From Liolophura sinensis (Eukaryota > Mollusca > Polyplacophora > Chitonida > Chitonidae), in the NCBI RefSeq assembly GCF_032854445.1, contig NC_088303.1, forward strand, positions 19,661,501 through 19,725,500: 64,000 bases of DNA, written 5' to 3'. The translations under genes and the position numbers were made by a program. Within the stretch, counting starts at the first letter, position 1; each line of letters begins with the position of its first letter. The notes below the pieces were generated by a model. It was not told the origin of the DNA, searched no databases, and saw only the letters and a program-made list of their open reading frames with translations. This document shows, piece after piece, positions 9,128-21,786 of this stretch.

Positions 9128-12100
9128 ATGGGTATGTACCTTCATATTTTTCTTATCTGTTTAATGTCTCTCGTATCTAACACACGTTTTGGCACTTTCA
9201 ATGTTAATGGCCTGCGTGCTGTTACAAAGCAGGAGCAGGTACAACAATTTGTTTTTGATAACAATATTGATATTTTGTTCTTACAAGAAACACATTTTCA
9301 AGATTATAAGGACGCTAGGAATTTTAAAATTCCAGGGGATGCTAGGTGGGCCTACGGGTCAAGTAAAAGTTGTGGGGTAGGGATTGTGATTAGATACACC
9401 GTTGACTGTGTAATACGTAATGTCGTTAGATGTCCTAACGGGCGTTACATAAGTGTTAAAGTGACAATTAATGACACGGCTCTTAATCTGATATGTATAT
9501 ATGCTCCTAATAATCCACAGGATAGGAAAGAATTCATTTCTAACTTAGACAGTGTAATGCGTGGGAGTGAATTAGTCATTCTTGGTGGGGATTTTAACTA
9601 CGTTGAAAATATTATATTGGATAGAAATGGGTCTGCAAATAATGTGAGAAATGTTGGTATTGATGAGATTAATAGTATTAAATATGATTTTGAGGTGTGT
9701 GATATTTTTCGGAAGTTTCATCCGGACAAACGGTGCTACACCTGGTCAAGAGGCCAGTGCGCTAGTCGGCTTGATAGATTCTACCTTCCTAATGCTGTTC
9801 AGAGTTATGTAACCTTTTGTGATGTTAAACATGTCTCCTTTTCTGATCATTCTTGTCCTATTGTTGATGTAAATTTTACGGATGTAATTACTTGGGGTCC
9901 GTTTTATTGGAAATGTAACACTTCTGTTTTGAATGACGATGAACTTGCTGTACAAATAAATGATGTCTTTGTAAGTATTTTTTCTGATTGTGACATTTGT
10001 GATGATACCTTAGTGGACAGGTGGGAGGCTTTCAAAACGGATTGTAAAGATGTAATACGTAATTATTGTTCCCAAGTTTCATTAAGGAAAAAGAGCCAGT
10101 TGTTGGATCTACAAGATGAATTAAATGTATTAAAGACAAACCCTGTCGTAAATAGTGATAAGATCGGTAATGTAAAGAAGACTATTAATTGTTTAAATAG
10201 AGACAGACATGCGGGATCGGTTATTAGGGCTATGGCTGTTCACTTTGATAAGGGGGGAAAGCCTACGAAGTATTTTATTAGGAGGGAAGTGGGGAGGGGG
10301 GAAAAGAAAATGATAAAGGAAATTATGTGCCATGGGAATGAGTCTCAGTCCCATAAATCCCAGCATGAAATTGCTAAATTTGTATCAGGTCATATTACAA
10401 ACCATTGTACAGTAAGCAGAATACTGATTTTGTGTGTCAAGACGCGTTTCTATCAGAATTACCGAAGTTAAATGATCATTGTAAAGCTCTTTGTGAAGGC
10501 GCATTGTCAATTGTTGTTTTCGCTCCGGCAGTTTAAGTCCGTCCCAGCGGAGTGGTCTTATCACATTGCTATGTAAGGACCCCAATAATGCAACGGACAT
10601 AAGGAACTGGAGGCCTATTAGTTTACTGAACGTGGATTACAAAATTGTGTCAAAAGCTTTATGTAATCGTTTAAAATCTGTTATTGACAACGTGGTAAAT
10701 CAGAACCAAACTTGTGGAATACCAGGTCGTAGTATATTCGACAATTTACATCTTTTACGTAATGATGATTATGATTACGTGGAAAAGAAAGATTTGAAGG
10801 CATGCTTTTTAAACTTAGATCAGGAGAGGGCTTTCGACAGGGTTGATTGGTCCTTTTTGTTCAAATGTTTAGAGAAGTTTAATTTTGGGCCCGAATTTTG
10901 TGCATGGGTTAAATTACTGTACACAAATATCTTCAGCAGTGTGATTGTAAATGGACACATAAGTGAATAATTTAGTTTAAATAGAGGAGTCCGTCAGGGG
11001 TGTTCCCTATCTCCACTGTCGTACGTTTTATTGTTAGAGCCGTTTATATCGGCGCTTAGGAAATCCACTGTGATTAATGGTGTTGCGATGCCGGGAACAA
11101 CTAAGCAGGCTAAGGTTTCTGCCTTCGCGGATGACACTACGCAATTCTCTCAGATGAAAGTTCCGTGCAAGAAGTGGTTACTTTGACAGAAAATTATGGC
11201 AGGGCATCTGGGGCAAAACTGAATCTGTCCGAGACCACTATTGGAAATTGGGATAGTTCGTTAGTGCCTCATTTACGGTTGAATACTGTTCAGAATTCCA
11301 ACATTTATGGAATTTTTTTTGGAAAAGACCAGGCGGAACTCAACTGTACTCGTGTCTTAAATAAAGGTAAGAAGAATGTAACTTCTTGGTGTGGAAGATA
11401 TTTAACTGTTAGGGGGAGGGCTGTACTAATTAACACTGTAGCCCTAGCGGTTTTATGGTTCACAGCACAATGTATTTGTTACCCGCTAAATGTGTCACTC
11501 AATGTACGCAGATAGTATTTAAATTTTTGTGGAATAATAAGCCTGAGAGTTTAAAGCCTGTTGTTGTACACAATAAATTTAAGAGTGGAGGTTTAAATGT
11601 TCATAAGGTTGAGTGCAAAGCGAAAGCTTTAGCCGTACGATACATATTAAAATTGGTTTATGGTACTGAGGCTGATTGGAAATATTTTGCGATTTACTGG
11701 TTAGGTTTATCTTTGAGGAGTGTTTGTCTTGAATTTGCCAGGCACAGTGTCCCACACTCAGAACGTAACACACCCTTCTACCAGTTTGGGATAAATGCTT
11801 TCAGGGATTCTATAGTGGTCAAACGTTACCTTCTGTGATGTACCCTAGTAAAGTTATTTATGATCAGCTTGTCACGAAAGCCTTACAGGCGCCACGGGTG
11901 ATGCTAACATCTCCGCAGTTGAGATGGGGTGTTATTTGGAAAACGGTGTTCCACAAGTTTTTAGATCATAACTTGCTCAGTTTCTCTTTTAAGCTTGTTT
12001 ATGATATTTTGCCCGTCAAAGAAAGACTACTGAGGCGTAATATCGCCACTGACGACTCCTGTGTATTTTGTTCTGGTTCGGAAACATAGGACCATTTGTT

Positions 12101-12482
12101 TGTTCAATGTCATATTGTCTTTCAGGTGTTCCAGGAATTCAGCCGGGTGTTTTTTCTTTATGGTCGCGTTTTGCCGAATCTTGACAAGGACACACTAATT
12201 TACAAATCAGTTAATTTTCCTCTTAGTCCGGAAGTGAGGGCTGTTGTGTTATATATAATTACAGTGTTACAATTTTGTACTTGGTGTGCATGAAACGAAG
12301 TGGTGTTTCAGAATAAGCAAAGAGATGCAAGAACGATCGTTGCCGTGGCTAAAGGTATGATTAAGACAAGAGTTCATGTTGATTTCTATCGGTTAAATCG
12401 GTCAATGTTTCAAAAGTATTGGTGTCACAATGAAATCTTCTGTAGAGTAGACAATGACAAGCTAGTTTATTTACTCCGCTAA
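9128..12482 (+). pseudogene. LINE ORF2, copy 2, broken
   Basis: ATG at 9128. The endonuclease and the linker to about 10400 are open, with FGTFNVNGLR, LQETH, YAPNNP, GGDFNY, the YTWSRGQ block that copy 1 lacks, SRLDRFY and SDHS. A frameshift near 10400 and a deletion near 10520 remove the start of the RT domain, including the SPGxDGLPAEF motif. RT then continues with RPISLLNVDYKI and DQERAFDRVDW. A TAA at 10968-10970 interrupts it. FADD at 11124-11135 is followed within a few codons by a one-base deletion. Further breaks lie near 11460, 11838, 12089 and 12293. The C-terminal knuckle region is recognisable but interrupted by a stop. Confidence 0.9.
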
Positions 12483-13020
12483 CAAAGTGATTTTATGATT
12501 ACAAGTGTCACACAGCAGTACCAACTTGTCTGTGATATGTTTTGTTTTTAACTGGGCTGCGCTGTAAATCTCAATATTACTCTGTTACTGATATGTCATT
12601 GTGTATGTATGTTTCGTAAACGTTTATTGGGAATAAATTCAATCTTTTAAAAAAAAAAGCCTTTAAAATTAAACGTGGAGTGCCTGGAACGAGTTGATGA
12701 CTTTGGTGTAACATACCTACCATACCTACAACGACCTACGGTCAGGAGAAATCAAGGCATATTCGTGTTAGAAGAAAGAGAGTACAACGGGTTTGGTGTC
12801 GATTTGTGTTCGAGCGTGGGTAACAAATAACTTCTTGTTGTGTGAAGTGAAAGAAGTTCAATAGAAGATTGTGTAAAATTGGACTTTTTGATTTTTGCAC
12901 AGCCTGTTATACTAGCAAATCTGTATGGGAGATGATGTAAAACTTGAGGTTATAAGAAGGCCACATTTCAGCTGCCGTGAAAAGGTCTGTTTAAAGTGTT
13001 TGCATGTCTGTGTTCTCAAT

Positions 13021-13093
13021 GGCCCCATGGCCTAATGGATAAGGCGTCTGACTTTGAATCAGAAGATTGCGAGTTCGAGTCTCGTCGGGGTCG
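13021..13093 (+). tRNA. tRNA-Arg-like with anticodon TTG, unit 5
   Basis: The body matches the array tRNA-Arg, but the anticodon loop reads CTTTGAA instead of CTTCGAA, giving anticodon TTG (glutamine codon CAA). Acceptor position 7 is A, opposing C. Internal boxes are intact. Either a decaying copy or an anticodon-shifted tRNA. Confidence 0.85.
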
Positions 13094-13739
13094 AAAGTAT
13101 CCATGCATTTTTGTATTCAACATCGATAGTTAGACGATGCGTTGGGCGGGAACTTCTGTCCTCGGGCAACTAAAGACTTTTAAATTAAACGTGGAATGCC
13201 TGGAACGAGTTGATGACTTTGGTGTAACACCCAGTCTAGGGCATTCTACAGATTCTGAAAACAAACAATTTTACTTGAACTCAAGTATAATGACTGTCCT
13301 TTCAAATAGTACATTTGAATGGCACTGGAAGGGAATTTTCACATTACCGTTAAATTGATTCTTTAAAAATTATTTTTTCTACTTTTTCCAAAGACAGTGT
13401 GCTCGTGGTATTTAAGTAGTAACACCAACCATACCTACAACGACCTATGGTCAGGAGAAATCAAGCCATATTGGTGTTAGATGGAAGAGAGTACAGCGGG
13501 TTTGGTGTCGATTTGTGTTCGAGCGTGGGTATCAGATAAGTTCTTGTTGTGTGAAGTGAAAGAAGTTAAATAGTGCTTTTATTTGGAAGATTGTGTAAAA
13601 TTGTACTAGGTGATTTTTGCGCAGCGTGTTATACTAGCAAATCTGTATGGGAGATGATGTAAAACTTGAGGTTATAAGGCCACATTTCAACTGCCGTGGA
13701 AAGGGTTGTTTAAAGTGTTTGCATAACCGTGTTCTCAAT

Positions 13740-13812
13740 GACCCCGTGACCTAATGGATAAGGCGTCTGACTTCGAATCAGAAGATTGCGAGTTCGAGTC
13801 TCGTCGGAGTAG
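13740..13812 (+). tRNA. tRNA-Arg (TCG), unit 6, probable pseudogene
   Basis: Anticodon arm and T arm are intact with TCG. The acceptor strands GACCCCG and CGGAGTA have two mismatches, and the D stem starts with A against C. Likely non-functional. Confidence 0.8.
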
Positions 13813-14122
13813 AAAGTATCCTTGTACTTTTGTATTCAACGACGATATGTTGGGCGGGAATTTCTGTCGTCGGACAACTAAAGCCTTTTAAATTAAACGT
13901 GGAATGCCTGGAACGAGTTGATGACTTTGGTGTAACACCCGGGGAGAGTTCGGCTGTGACTGTGAAAGTGGTCAAACGTGTTTTGCGAGCTCTGTTGTTA
14001 ACGAATTGTGCAACAACAACACCAGTGTTTTGTGCATTTTTACAAAGATTTGTGGACGATACGGACTGAATTTGGCCAAATTCTCAAACAGGGTGGAGGG
14101 CTTGTGCCCATTGAGAACGGGT

Positions 14123-15472
14123 ATGTCTAGGCTGGTGTCTTTTATGCCCCTGAGCAAGCCAGGCAGAACATTGTCTGTGACTATTTTAACGAGAAGTAGT
14201 GTGTCATTTACTACGGCGGTCCAGAGGGACTTTATTGGATTTCTGTCAAATGTGATTAACATTAAATCTGAGCTGATTAGTTTTCAGAAGAACTATTTGA
14301 TGAAAATGTTTTATGTGCGGGTTTCTACCTTGGCTGGGCATAACGCCCCTGTGAATTAAGGAAGCTTTGTCATGGATGGAACAACCTGGACTATCGTTCC
14401 AGTGTCATCTTTATATCTTAACTTGACCGCCCGCTGGGCCCCCGATGAAATGTCTGATGACCTTATAGCGTCCGCGTTGAAGCCTTATGGTGACTGTCTT
14501 GGTGTGACTAAACCTAAATTTTCCGATTCGGACTTGTCCCATGTATAAACAGGGATTAGGATATATCGTTTTAGGTGTCACAAAGTTCGGTATGTCCCGA
14601 ACTTTATTAATTTCTGGGGTGATGTTATCATGTTCACCTACCCGGGTCAGACATACGAGTGCCGGAAATGTGGCCAAAAAAGTCACAAGCCTGCCGATTG
14701 TAGGTCTGTGTGGTGTACAAACTGTGATGGATTTTCTCCGCACGAAGCTCCACGGAAAAATATTGCGGAGAAGCATGTCGAAGGTGTGGTTCCTCTCAAC
14801 ATACATTGAGCGAATGTTGCGCTAGGACGGTGTCGTACGCGGTTCGCGTTAAAAGTAACGTCAATGACATTTTGCGTGAGCCAACGAACTGAAGTCGATC
14901 AGCAGACTGGTCATGAGAACGTTGACGTTTTAAACGTTGACAGCGATGTGCCCTCTGACAGCGATGATGAGGCCTTGATTTTTGATCCGCCCGCCATGGA
15001 GCGGACGTATGTAGGAGGAAATGATGATGTCAAGGATGTCGATGATGACGATTCGGAATATGACGTCAGCAACGTAAAGGACGACAATGGCGTAGCCATG
15101 AAGATTAGCGCCGACAAGGGGGATGCCATGAATATTGACCCTGAAAGAGAAGATGATATTCCGGTGATTCGTGCGCTATTGTCACGTGAAGAAGGTGGAC
15201 CTTCAACAACGGTGGTTACCGCTGAAATCCACGTGGCTAAGGAGCGTACGCACGAGCCACCGCCACTGGAAGAAAAGAGGCCCAAACTGGACAATGGGAG
15301 CTTACCTGACACAGGACACGCCAATTCATCAGTTCTCTCCAGTTCTCTGTCGTCTGATTATCGAAATGACAATGGCATTGACGCTGATGAGTCTACCCAA
15401 ATGATGCCCACCCCATCCCAGGGAAATGACACTACGTTGTTAGAGTATAGGAAAAGGGAGGCATTTGAATAG
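14123..15472 (+). pseudogene. LINE ORF1, copy 3, broken
   Basis: ATG at 14123. It matches copies 1 and 2 along the length. TAA stops occur at 14357-14359 and near 14546, both in frame. A frameshift near 14756 lies in the second zinc knuckle; the third knuckle (CRRCGSSQHTLSEC) survives in the shifted frame. The acidic domain and tail run open from about 14911 to 15472 with KRPKLDNGS, MMPTPSQ and LLEYRKR. The extreme basic tail is shorter than in the other copies. Confidence 0.9.
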
Positions 15473-15502
15473 GGATTGAGCTTGCTATTTCATACGTTCA
15501 CG

Positions 15503-18500
15503 ATGGTTATGTACGTTACATTATTTCCCTTTTTGATTATGGCGATGTTAAGTAGTATTCGCTTTGCATCCTTAAATGTTAATGGTTTACGCGATTGTAT
15601 TAAACAAGAACAGCTGAAAGAGTTGGTTTTTGAGAATAATATTGATGTTTTGTTTCTCCAGGAAACTAGTTATCAATATTTTAATGACGCTAAGAATTTG
15701 CAACGCCAGTTGAGGTAGGAGGAGCCCCGATATTACAGCGATAAAACCACAAGCGAGATGACCGTGTATTAGTAAGGTTGAACTGTATTTTCCTTCACAA
15801 TGCACAATACCAAACGCAGTCCAATAACACAACAGGAAGAGAGGGAAAACAGGCCAGAGCGCCCCCCTTGCAGGCAGGGTGGATAACTCACAATGACATG
15901 TAACCTGAACTACATAACCATATTGCTTTGGCGCAAATTCCTGGGGATGCGAAATGGGCTTACGGATCTACCAGAAGTTGTGGGGTAGGAATTATCATTA
16001 GATACAGAGTGGATTGCGTTATTTAAAGTGTAACTAGATGTCCTCATGGGCGTTTTATCAGTGTTAAGGCTGATGTAAATAATACAGCTTTAAATCTTAT
16101 CTGTATTTATGCTTCCAATAATGGAAAGGATAGGAAAGAGTTCATTTCTAACTTAGATAGTGTAATGAGAGGGAGTGAAATTATAATTCTCGGTGTTGAT
16201 TTTAATTGTGTAGAAAAAGATTTTGGTATAAATGATATTTTCCGCAAACGTCATCCAGACAAGAAAATGTATACCTGGGCTAGAAACCAGAGCGCAAGCA
16301 GGCTAGACAGATTTTACGTTTCCAGTAGTGTTCAAGATTACAGATTACAAGATGTCACTCGTGTGTCATTTTCCGGTCATTCTTGTGTGTATTTTGATGT
16401 TAATTTTGAGGATGTAATTGCATGGGGACCTTTCTACTGGAAATGCAACACTGCCGTGTTAAATGATGAAGAGCTTGTTGCTCAGGTTAAAGAGGTCTTT
16501 GCTAATTTCTTTGATCATTGTGAAATCGAGGAGAATTATAATGAAGATATAATAGAGAGATGGGATATGTTTAAAGCTAATTGCAAAGAAGTCGTTCGCA
16601 GATAGTGCAAGAACATATCTTTTAAAAGAAAGAGTCATTTCTTAAAACTGAACAAAGAACTGAATGAATTTAAGTCAGACTCTATGACTAACGTGGAAAA
16701 AATTGAAAATGTTGAGAAAACTATCAATGCAATGAACCAAGTCGCTCATGCGGGTGCTCTTATTAGGACAAAAGCCTCACATTTTGACAAGGGATAAAAG
16801 CCGACGAAATATTTTATTGGGAGGGAAGTTGGCAGTGGGAAAAAAAGATGATCAAAAACGCTATTTGGCACCAGAATGGTTCTGCTTCTCATGTCCATCA
16901 AAATGAAATAGCTAATTGTGTTAGAACGTGTTACATGCAGTTGTATTCTGAACAAGCGACCGATTTTGATTGTCAGGATGAATTTTTGTCTAACTTGCCG
17001 CAGTTAAAACAAGATTGTAGATTGGCATGTGAGGGTCTTCTAACAGAGCAAGAACTGTTTCGTGCGGTCTCAAACATGTCTAAATACATGTCTGAAATTT
17101 TGGTCTGTAAAAGGGAAGTTATTTACAAAAGTTGTTAACTGCTGTTTTAGGGTCGGTAAACTAGGTTCCTCACAGCGATCAGGATTAATTACACTTCTTT
17201 GTAAATACCCTGACAATTCACAGTACATTAAGAATTGGAGGCCGATCAGTTTGTTTAATGTGGATTACAAAATTGTGTCTAAGGCATTGTGTAATCGTTT
17301 GAAGAATGTAATTAATTCAATTGTTTTGCCCAATCAAACATGTGGCATTTCTGGGAGGAGTATTTTTGATAATTTGCATTTATTACGGAATGTTTATGAT
17401 AATGTAGAGCAAAAATATTTAAAGGCATGTTTTGTGAACTTAGACCAGGAAAAAGCTTTTGACAGAGTTGATTGGTCCTTTTTATTCAAGGTTTTGAAAC
17501 AGTTTAAATTTGGGCCTGATGTTTGTAAATGTGTTGGTTTGCTTTATACAGATATTTCGAGTAATGTTGTTATCAATGGACACATCACTGAGGAATTTCC
17601 TTTGAGTGTGCGTCAAGGATGTTCTTTGTCAGCGATATTATATGTATTATCCTTAGAACCTTTTATAGCTGCAATTCGAAATTTTACTGAGGGACAGGGT
17701 GTGCGTATGCCTGGAACGGAAAAAGAAGCGAAGGTGTCTGCATTTGCAGATGACACGACGGCAATACTGTCGGAAGAAAAGTCATTGTCGTCCGTTCTAG
17801 ATTTGGCCGTGAAGCACGGTAGGGCGTCAGGGGCAAAATTAAATTTGTCAAAAACTGTAGCACTTAAGTGGTAAGTGGAAAACAGACGCCACATCCGATG
17901 TCGGCATTAAGATGGTGAAGAACGCAAAAATATGTGGAGTTTATTTCGGGAAAGAGAGCGCAACCTTGAACTTTGAGCGTGTCTTAGGCAAAGTAAAGAA
18001 ACATGTCTCTTCTTGGAATGGTAGACATCTTACCCTAAGAGGTCGCTCAGTACTTAGCAATACTGTAGCTCTTGCAGTGCTGTGGTTTATGGCACAGTGT
18101 ATGTTACTACCAACGATATTTACAACATTGTGTTCACGCACTGTGTTCACGTTTCTATGGGACAACAAACCTGAAAGTTTAAAGAGAGATGTGGTTCATA
18201 ACAAATGCTCATGTGGGGGATTAAATGTGCACAATGTTGAGTGTAAAACTAAAGCTTTGGCTATTCGTGACATCCTAGAGTTGATCTATGGAACAGCCGC
18301 TGGCTGGAAATATTTTGCGGTTTACTGGTTAGGTTTATCTCTAAGATCCGTTTGTCCAGAGTTTGCAAGACCAAACATTCCCCACTCAAAAAATGTGCCA
18401 CCATTTTACAGGTTTGCCATAAGCGCTTAGAAGGAGTTCTATTCCGGTCAACAGCTATCAAGTGTTATGTACTGCAGCAAATTTATTTACAATGTATTGA

Positions 18501-19106
18501 TGACCAGAGTTGTTCAGATTCCTCGTGTTATGTTAGCTTCGCCTCAGTTAAGCTGGGATATTATTTGGAAAAATGGGTTTCATACATTTTTGTACCACAA
18601 TTTAGTTCATTTTTGCTTTAAATTGGTACATGATATTTTACCTGTAAAAGAGCGATTAATAAGGCGATACGTGGCAACGGATAATTTGTGTGTTTTTTGT
18701 GCTGGCTCCGAAACCCAGCATCATTTATTTGTTCAATGCAGAATAGTGCAAAATGTTTTCAATGAATTCGGTCGTGTTTTTATCTTGTACGCTGGGTTTC
18801 TGCCCAGTCTAGATAAGAGAACATCGATGTTCAAGTTACTTGACGTTAGCGTCAATAAGGATGAGCGTAACCTTATATATAATCTGTGTGCTTCAGTTTT
18901 GTAGTTGGTGTGCAAGGATTGACGTTATATTTAATTTAAAGCAAAGAGATATCACCAGCATTCTATCCGCCGCTAAAAACTTGATTCGCACTAGAGTTCC
19001 TGTCGATTTCCTGCGACTTGATACGAGCAGATTTGCTAGACTTTGGTGCAGGAATGGCACTATTTGTAAAGTCACAGATGACAAGTTAATCTTCATGCTA
19101 AAGTAA
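15503..19106 (+). pseudogene. LINE ORF2, copy 3, broken
   Basis: ATG at 15503. The endonuclease is split by the insertion at 15704-15932 and lacks about 25 codons after the DFNCVE motif near 16215. The YTWARNQ block, SRLDRFY and the SGHS form of the SDHS motif are present. A TAG at 16603-16605 and frame breaks near 16795 and 17070 precede an open RT segment at about 17140-17874 with RPISLFNVDYKI, DQEKAFDRVDW, VRQGCSLS and FADD (17743-17754). Further breaks lie near 17875, 18428 and 18840. The C-terminal knuckle (CVFCAGSETQHHLFVQC) is intact at about 18690. Confidence 0.9.
15704..15932. mobile_element. 229-bp insertion inside LINE copy 3 endonuclease
   Basis: Alignment to copies 1 and 2 shows extra sequence between the codons for AKNLQ and IPGDAKWAYG. 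GCAA flanks it on both sides (15700-15703 and 15933-15936). The ends share only a very short inverted match (GCCA/TGGC). It has no coding capacity. It could be a small non-autonomous DNA element or captured filler DNA; the family is not recognised. Confidence 0.6.
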
Positions 19107-19266
19107 TTTGTGGTTTTTCTTACGCTAGTCTAAATAAGTCTGTGATACTGTATTTTTAAAATGGACTGCGTGTAAGAATATACGTAATATTGTAAATTGT
19201 ACTATATAAATCTGTTGTATTGAATAATGTGAATAAATTACTTCTTATTAAAAAAAAAAAAACTAC

Positions 19267-20080
19267 GGTGTAACACCCAGTCTAGGACATTCTATAGATT
19301 GTAAAAACAAACAATTTTACTTGAACTCAAGTATAACGACTGTCCTTGCAAATAGTACATTTGAATGGAGCTGAAAGAGAATTTTCACTTTACCGTTAGA
19401 TTGATTTTTAAAAATTGTTTTTTCTACTTTTTCCAATGGCAGTGTGCTCGTGGGATTTAAGTCGTCACACCAACCATACCTACAACGACCTACGGTCAGG
19501 AGAAATCAAGGCATATTGGTGTTAGTAGAAAGAGAGTACAACGGGTTTGGTGTCGATTTGTGTTCGAGCGTGGGTATCAAATAAGTTCTTGTTGTGTCAA
19601 GTGAAAGAAATTAAATAGTCCTTTAATTTTGAAGATTGTGTAAAATTGTACTCTGTTTTTTTTCCGCAGCCTATTATACTTTCAAAACTGTAGGAGATGA
19701 TGTAAAACTTGAGGTTATGAAAAACAACATTTGATCTTCCGTGGAAATGTTTATTTAAAGTGTTTTCCTAGCCCAGTACTCAGGGGCTCCGTTGACTAAT
19801 GGATAAAACGCCTGACTGCGAATCAGAAAATTGCGAGTTCGAGTCTCGTCGGGGTCGATAGTTAGACAAGCCTTCCGCGATGCATTCGACGAGAATTTCT
19901 GTCTTCGGAAAAATAAAGCCTTTTAAAAAAAAATTAGGATGTTGATGTTTACTAGTTAATGACTATGGTGTGACACCCAGTCTAGGACATTCTTCAAATT
20001 GTATAAGCAAGCAATTTTATTTGAACTGACGAACATCGACTATCCTTGCAAATAGCACATTTGAATGGCGCTTGAAGAGA
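19267..20080 (+). repeat. tRNA-Arg array, rest of unit 7 and part of unit 8
   Basis: Continues the unit cut at 13940, then a second unit start at about 19980 (ACACCCAGTCTAGGACATTC). Spacer landmarks are recognisable but diverged; the TATTTAAG box has become GATTTAAG. Unit 8 is recognisable until GAAGAGA at about 20080, where LINE 4 sequence begins. Confidence 0.85.
19785..19857 (+). pseudogene. tRNA-Arg relic, anticodon GCG, unit 7
   Basis: The 73-nt outline is retained, with intact T arm and 3' acceptor strand. The 5' acceptor (GGCTCCG), the D arm (TTGACTAATGGATAAAAC) and the anticodon arm (GCCTGACTGCGAATCAG) have changed. Anticodon reads GCG. The A box is degraded, so it is probably silent. 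Confidence 0.75.
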
Positions 20081-21137
20081 CCTTCCATGGGAGAAGACAA
20101 GAATTCGGATTATCTAGCTAGACATTTCAAGGATTATCACTTTTCGGGAAGGCTGGAGATTTGAAGAAATTCTCAGCAGATATTTTGAAAACATCGGTGG
20201 AAATGATATGTGAACTCAACACGCTATAAGCCTATCTACCTCGCAGGAATGATACGTATTACCTGACAGTATGTGATAGAGCCTGTAGCAACCTTTTCAT
20301 CGGAAGGACTGGAGATTAGTGGTGAGTTCTTTCCTCGCACTGAACTCGTGAAGAGAACTGTGTTGGTGTCTTTTGTTTTTTGCATCTACCAAGCTATGTC
20401 AGTGACGAACTCATGGAAGAAAAATTGAAGGATCTGGGTGAGAACTTGTTATCTGATATCAAAAGGCGAATTTACACGGGAACGAAAATTATAATAGTCG
20501 AATTAGGACAACAGCAGCAGTGGAACGAGAAAGTAAAATTTTTTTGAGAAATTGGAAAGCGTTTTATGTGAAGTACGGACAGTTATATCAGGTGAATTTA
20601 CGAGACTTATGAGAGAATATAGATCAGCTCATGTTCTAGAAGCCGACAAATGGAGACAGGTGTTATGTAATCTCATCACTAACCAGCTTGTTGATATATG
20701 GTGGTTACGTCACCCCAATAATATCGCTTTTACCTGGAGACGTTGACGGACATAGACTACTGTATAATGTTCAAGCAACTTGTGGCTAGCTACCAATCCG
20801 TGTATATCAGAAACACATATACCAGAAACACGTCGTAGAGCGATCGCTCCATCGTTTTTGTTAAATGTGAATTTTCAGGTGTCGAAAGGGGGCCGGGTTA
20901 GTATGTTTTTAATAACATCCTCTTTTGTAATGAAGAATTTTGTGGAGGAATTAATCAGTTGATATACACTCAGCTTACACGTTCCTTTTTGTTGAAAATG
21001 TATGCCTATGGTGGGATAACCTAAAATACCAACTTAAAACTTTCTCACAACTTTTTGGGAAAATGTGTTAAAAAGACAAACGCGAGAACCTTATTCATGC
21101 TCCAAGAAAGCTGGACAGTGGATACAGGAAAGCTTCC

Positions 21138-21647
21138 GTGGTGCTAGAGTATGATCTGAAATATGCATTGGAAATTGAGAAGGAACTAGAGTTATTCGAA
21201 ACAGAGCGATGTAAAGGTGCTATTTTGAGATGCAAGGCTCTGTATATTCACGAAAGTGACAAGTGCACCAAATATTTCCCTAATCTAGAGAAATATAAGC
21301 AAAACGAAAAAGTTATAAAACAACTGACATTATCAAATGGAAGTACAGCGAGTCACTGTAATGGTATATTAGAAGAGATATTTTCCTTCTATCAAAAAGA
21401 CGAAACTGATGATTTGGCAAAGGAATCTGTACTATCAGCCATTGAGGCAACCCTGAGCCAAGAAGATATTTTATTTTGTGAACAATTATTCTCGCTTATA
21501 GAAATTAAGGAAGCACTAAATGGTATGTCTGGAAATAAAAGTCCGGGCAATGATGGCTATACAGCTGAATTCTTTTTGCACTTTTGGGTGGTGTTAGGCG
21601 TGTTTTACATGAGGTATATAGGAAGATTTTTAGCGTGGGTAAATTGA
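21138..21647 (+). pseudogene. LINE 4 ORF2 fragment, pre-RT and RT entry
   Basis: An open stretch of 169 codons from the linker between endonuclease and RT into the first RT block (NKSPGNDGYTAEFFLHFW). It ends at TGA, after which about 140 bp replace the catalytic centre of RT. It is a fragment of the same decayed ORF2 as 21787-22419. Confidence 0.8.
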
Positions 21648-21786
21648 CCAGCGTTATGAAAAGCGGAGTAATTTGATAATTGGTGAAATTTTTTGTAAAT
21701 GAATTCCGTTTCCTGATCGAGGATCTATCACGAATGTCAAAAATATAGTTAAAAAATATGGTGCGGCGTCCAACAATGAGCAAAAT

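Larger units (their letters stand above)
7539..12655 (+). mobile_element. Tx1-like LINE, copy 2 (full length, decayed)
   Basis: A complete element from a 5' UTR of about 170 bp to the A-rich tail (12649-12658). It is bounded by a target-site duplication, AAAGACTTTTAAA at 7526-7538 and AAAGCCTTTAAAA at 12656-12668. The target lies in the array spacer just downstream of tRNA unit 4. Same gene order as copy 1 but many stops, frameshifts and at least one deletion of about 180 bp (near 10520). Third-codon positions differ widely from copy 1. Confidence 0.93.
12656..13940 (+). repeat. tRNA-Arg array, units 5-6 and start of unit 7
   Basis: Array sequence resumes directly after LINE copy 2. Unit 5 lacks about 330 bp: GGTGTAACA jumps to CATACCTACAACGACC, losing the palindromic stretch and the TATTTAAG box. 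Unit 6 is full length (from about 13141). The start of unit 7 is cut at GGTGTAACACCC by LINE copy 3. Base differences from units 1-4 are more frequent. Confidence 0.92.
13941..19266 (+). mobile_element. Tx1-like LINE, copy 3 (full length, decayed)
   Basis: A full element bounded by GGTGTAACACCC on both sides (13929-13940 and 19267-19278). This is a 12-bp target duplication in the array spacer, extendable to about 17 bp with two mismatches. The 5' UTR is about 180 bp. The 3' end has AATAAA near 19233 and an A tail at 19250-19262. It contains a 229-bp insertion and many frame breaks. Its target lies within about 10 bp of where copy 1 ends. Confidence 0.93.

Noticed and set aside
1-19266. The elements as retroviral or LTR elements
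   Set aside because: No LTRs, protease or integrase; APE endonuclease, LINE-type RT and A-tails identify them as non-LTR elements.
4842-19266. LINE copies as products of one segmental duplication of array plus LINE
   Set aside because: Insertion points differ between copies 2 and 3, and coding regions differ at many synonymous sites.
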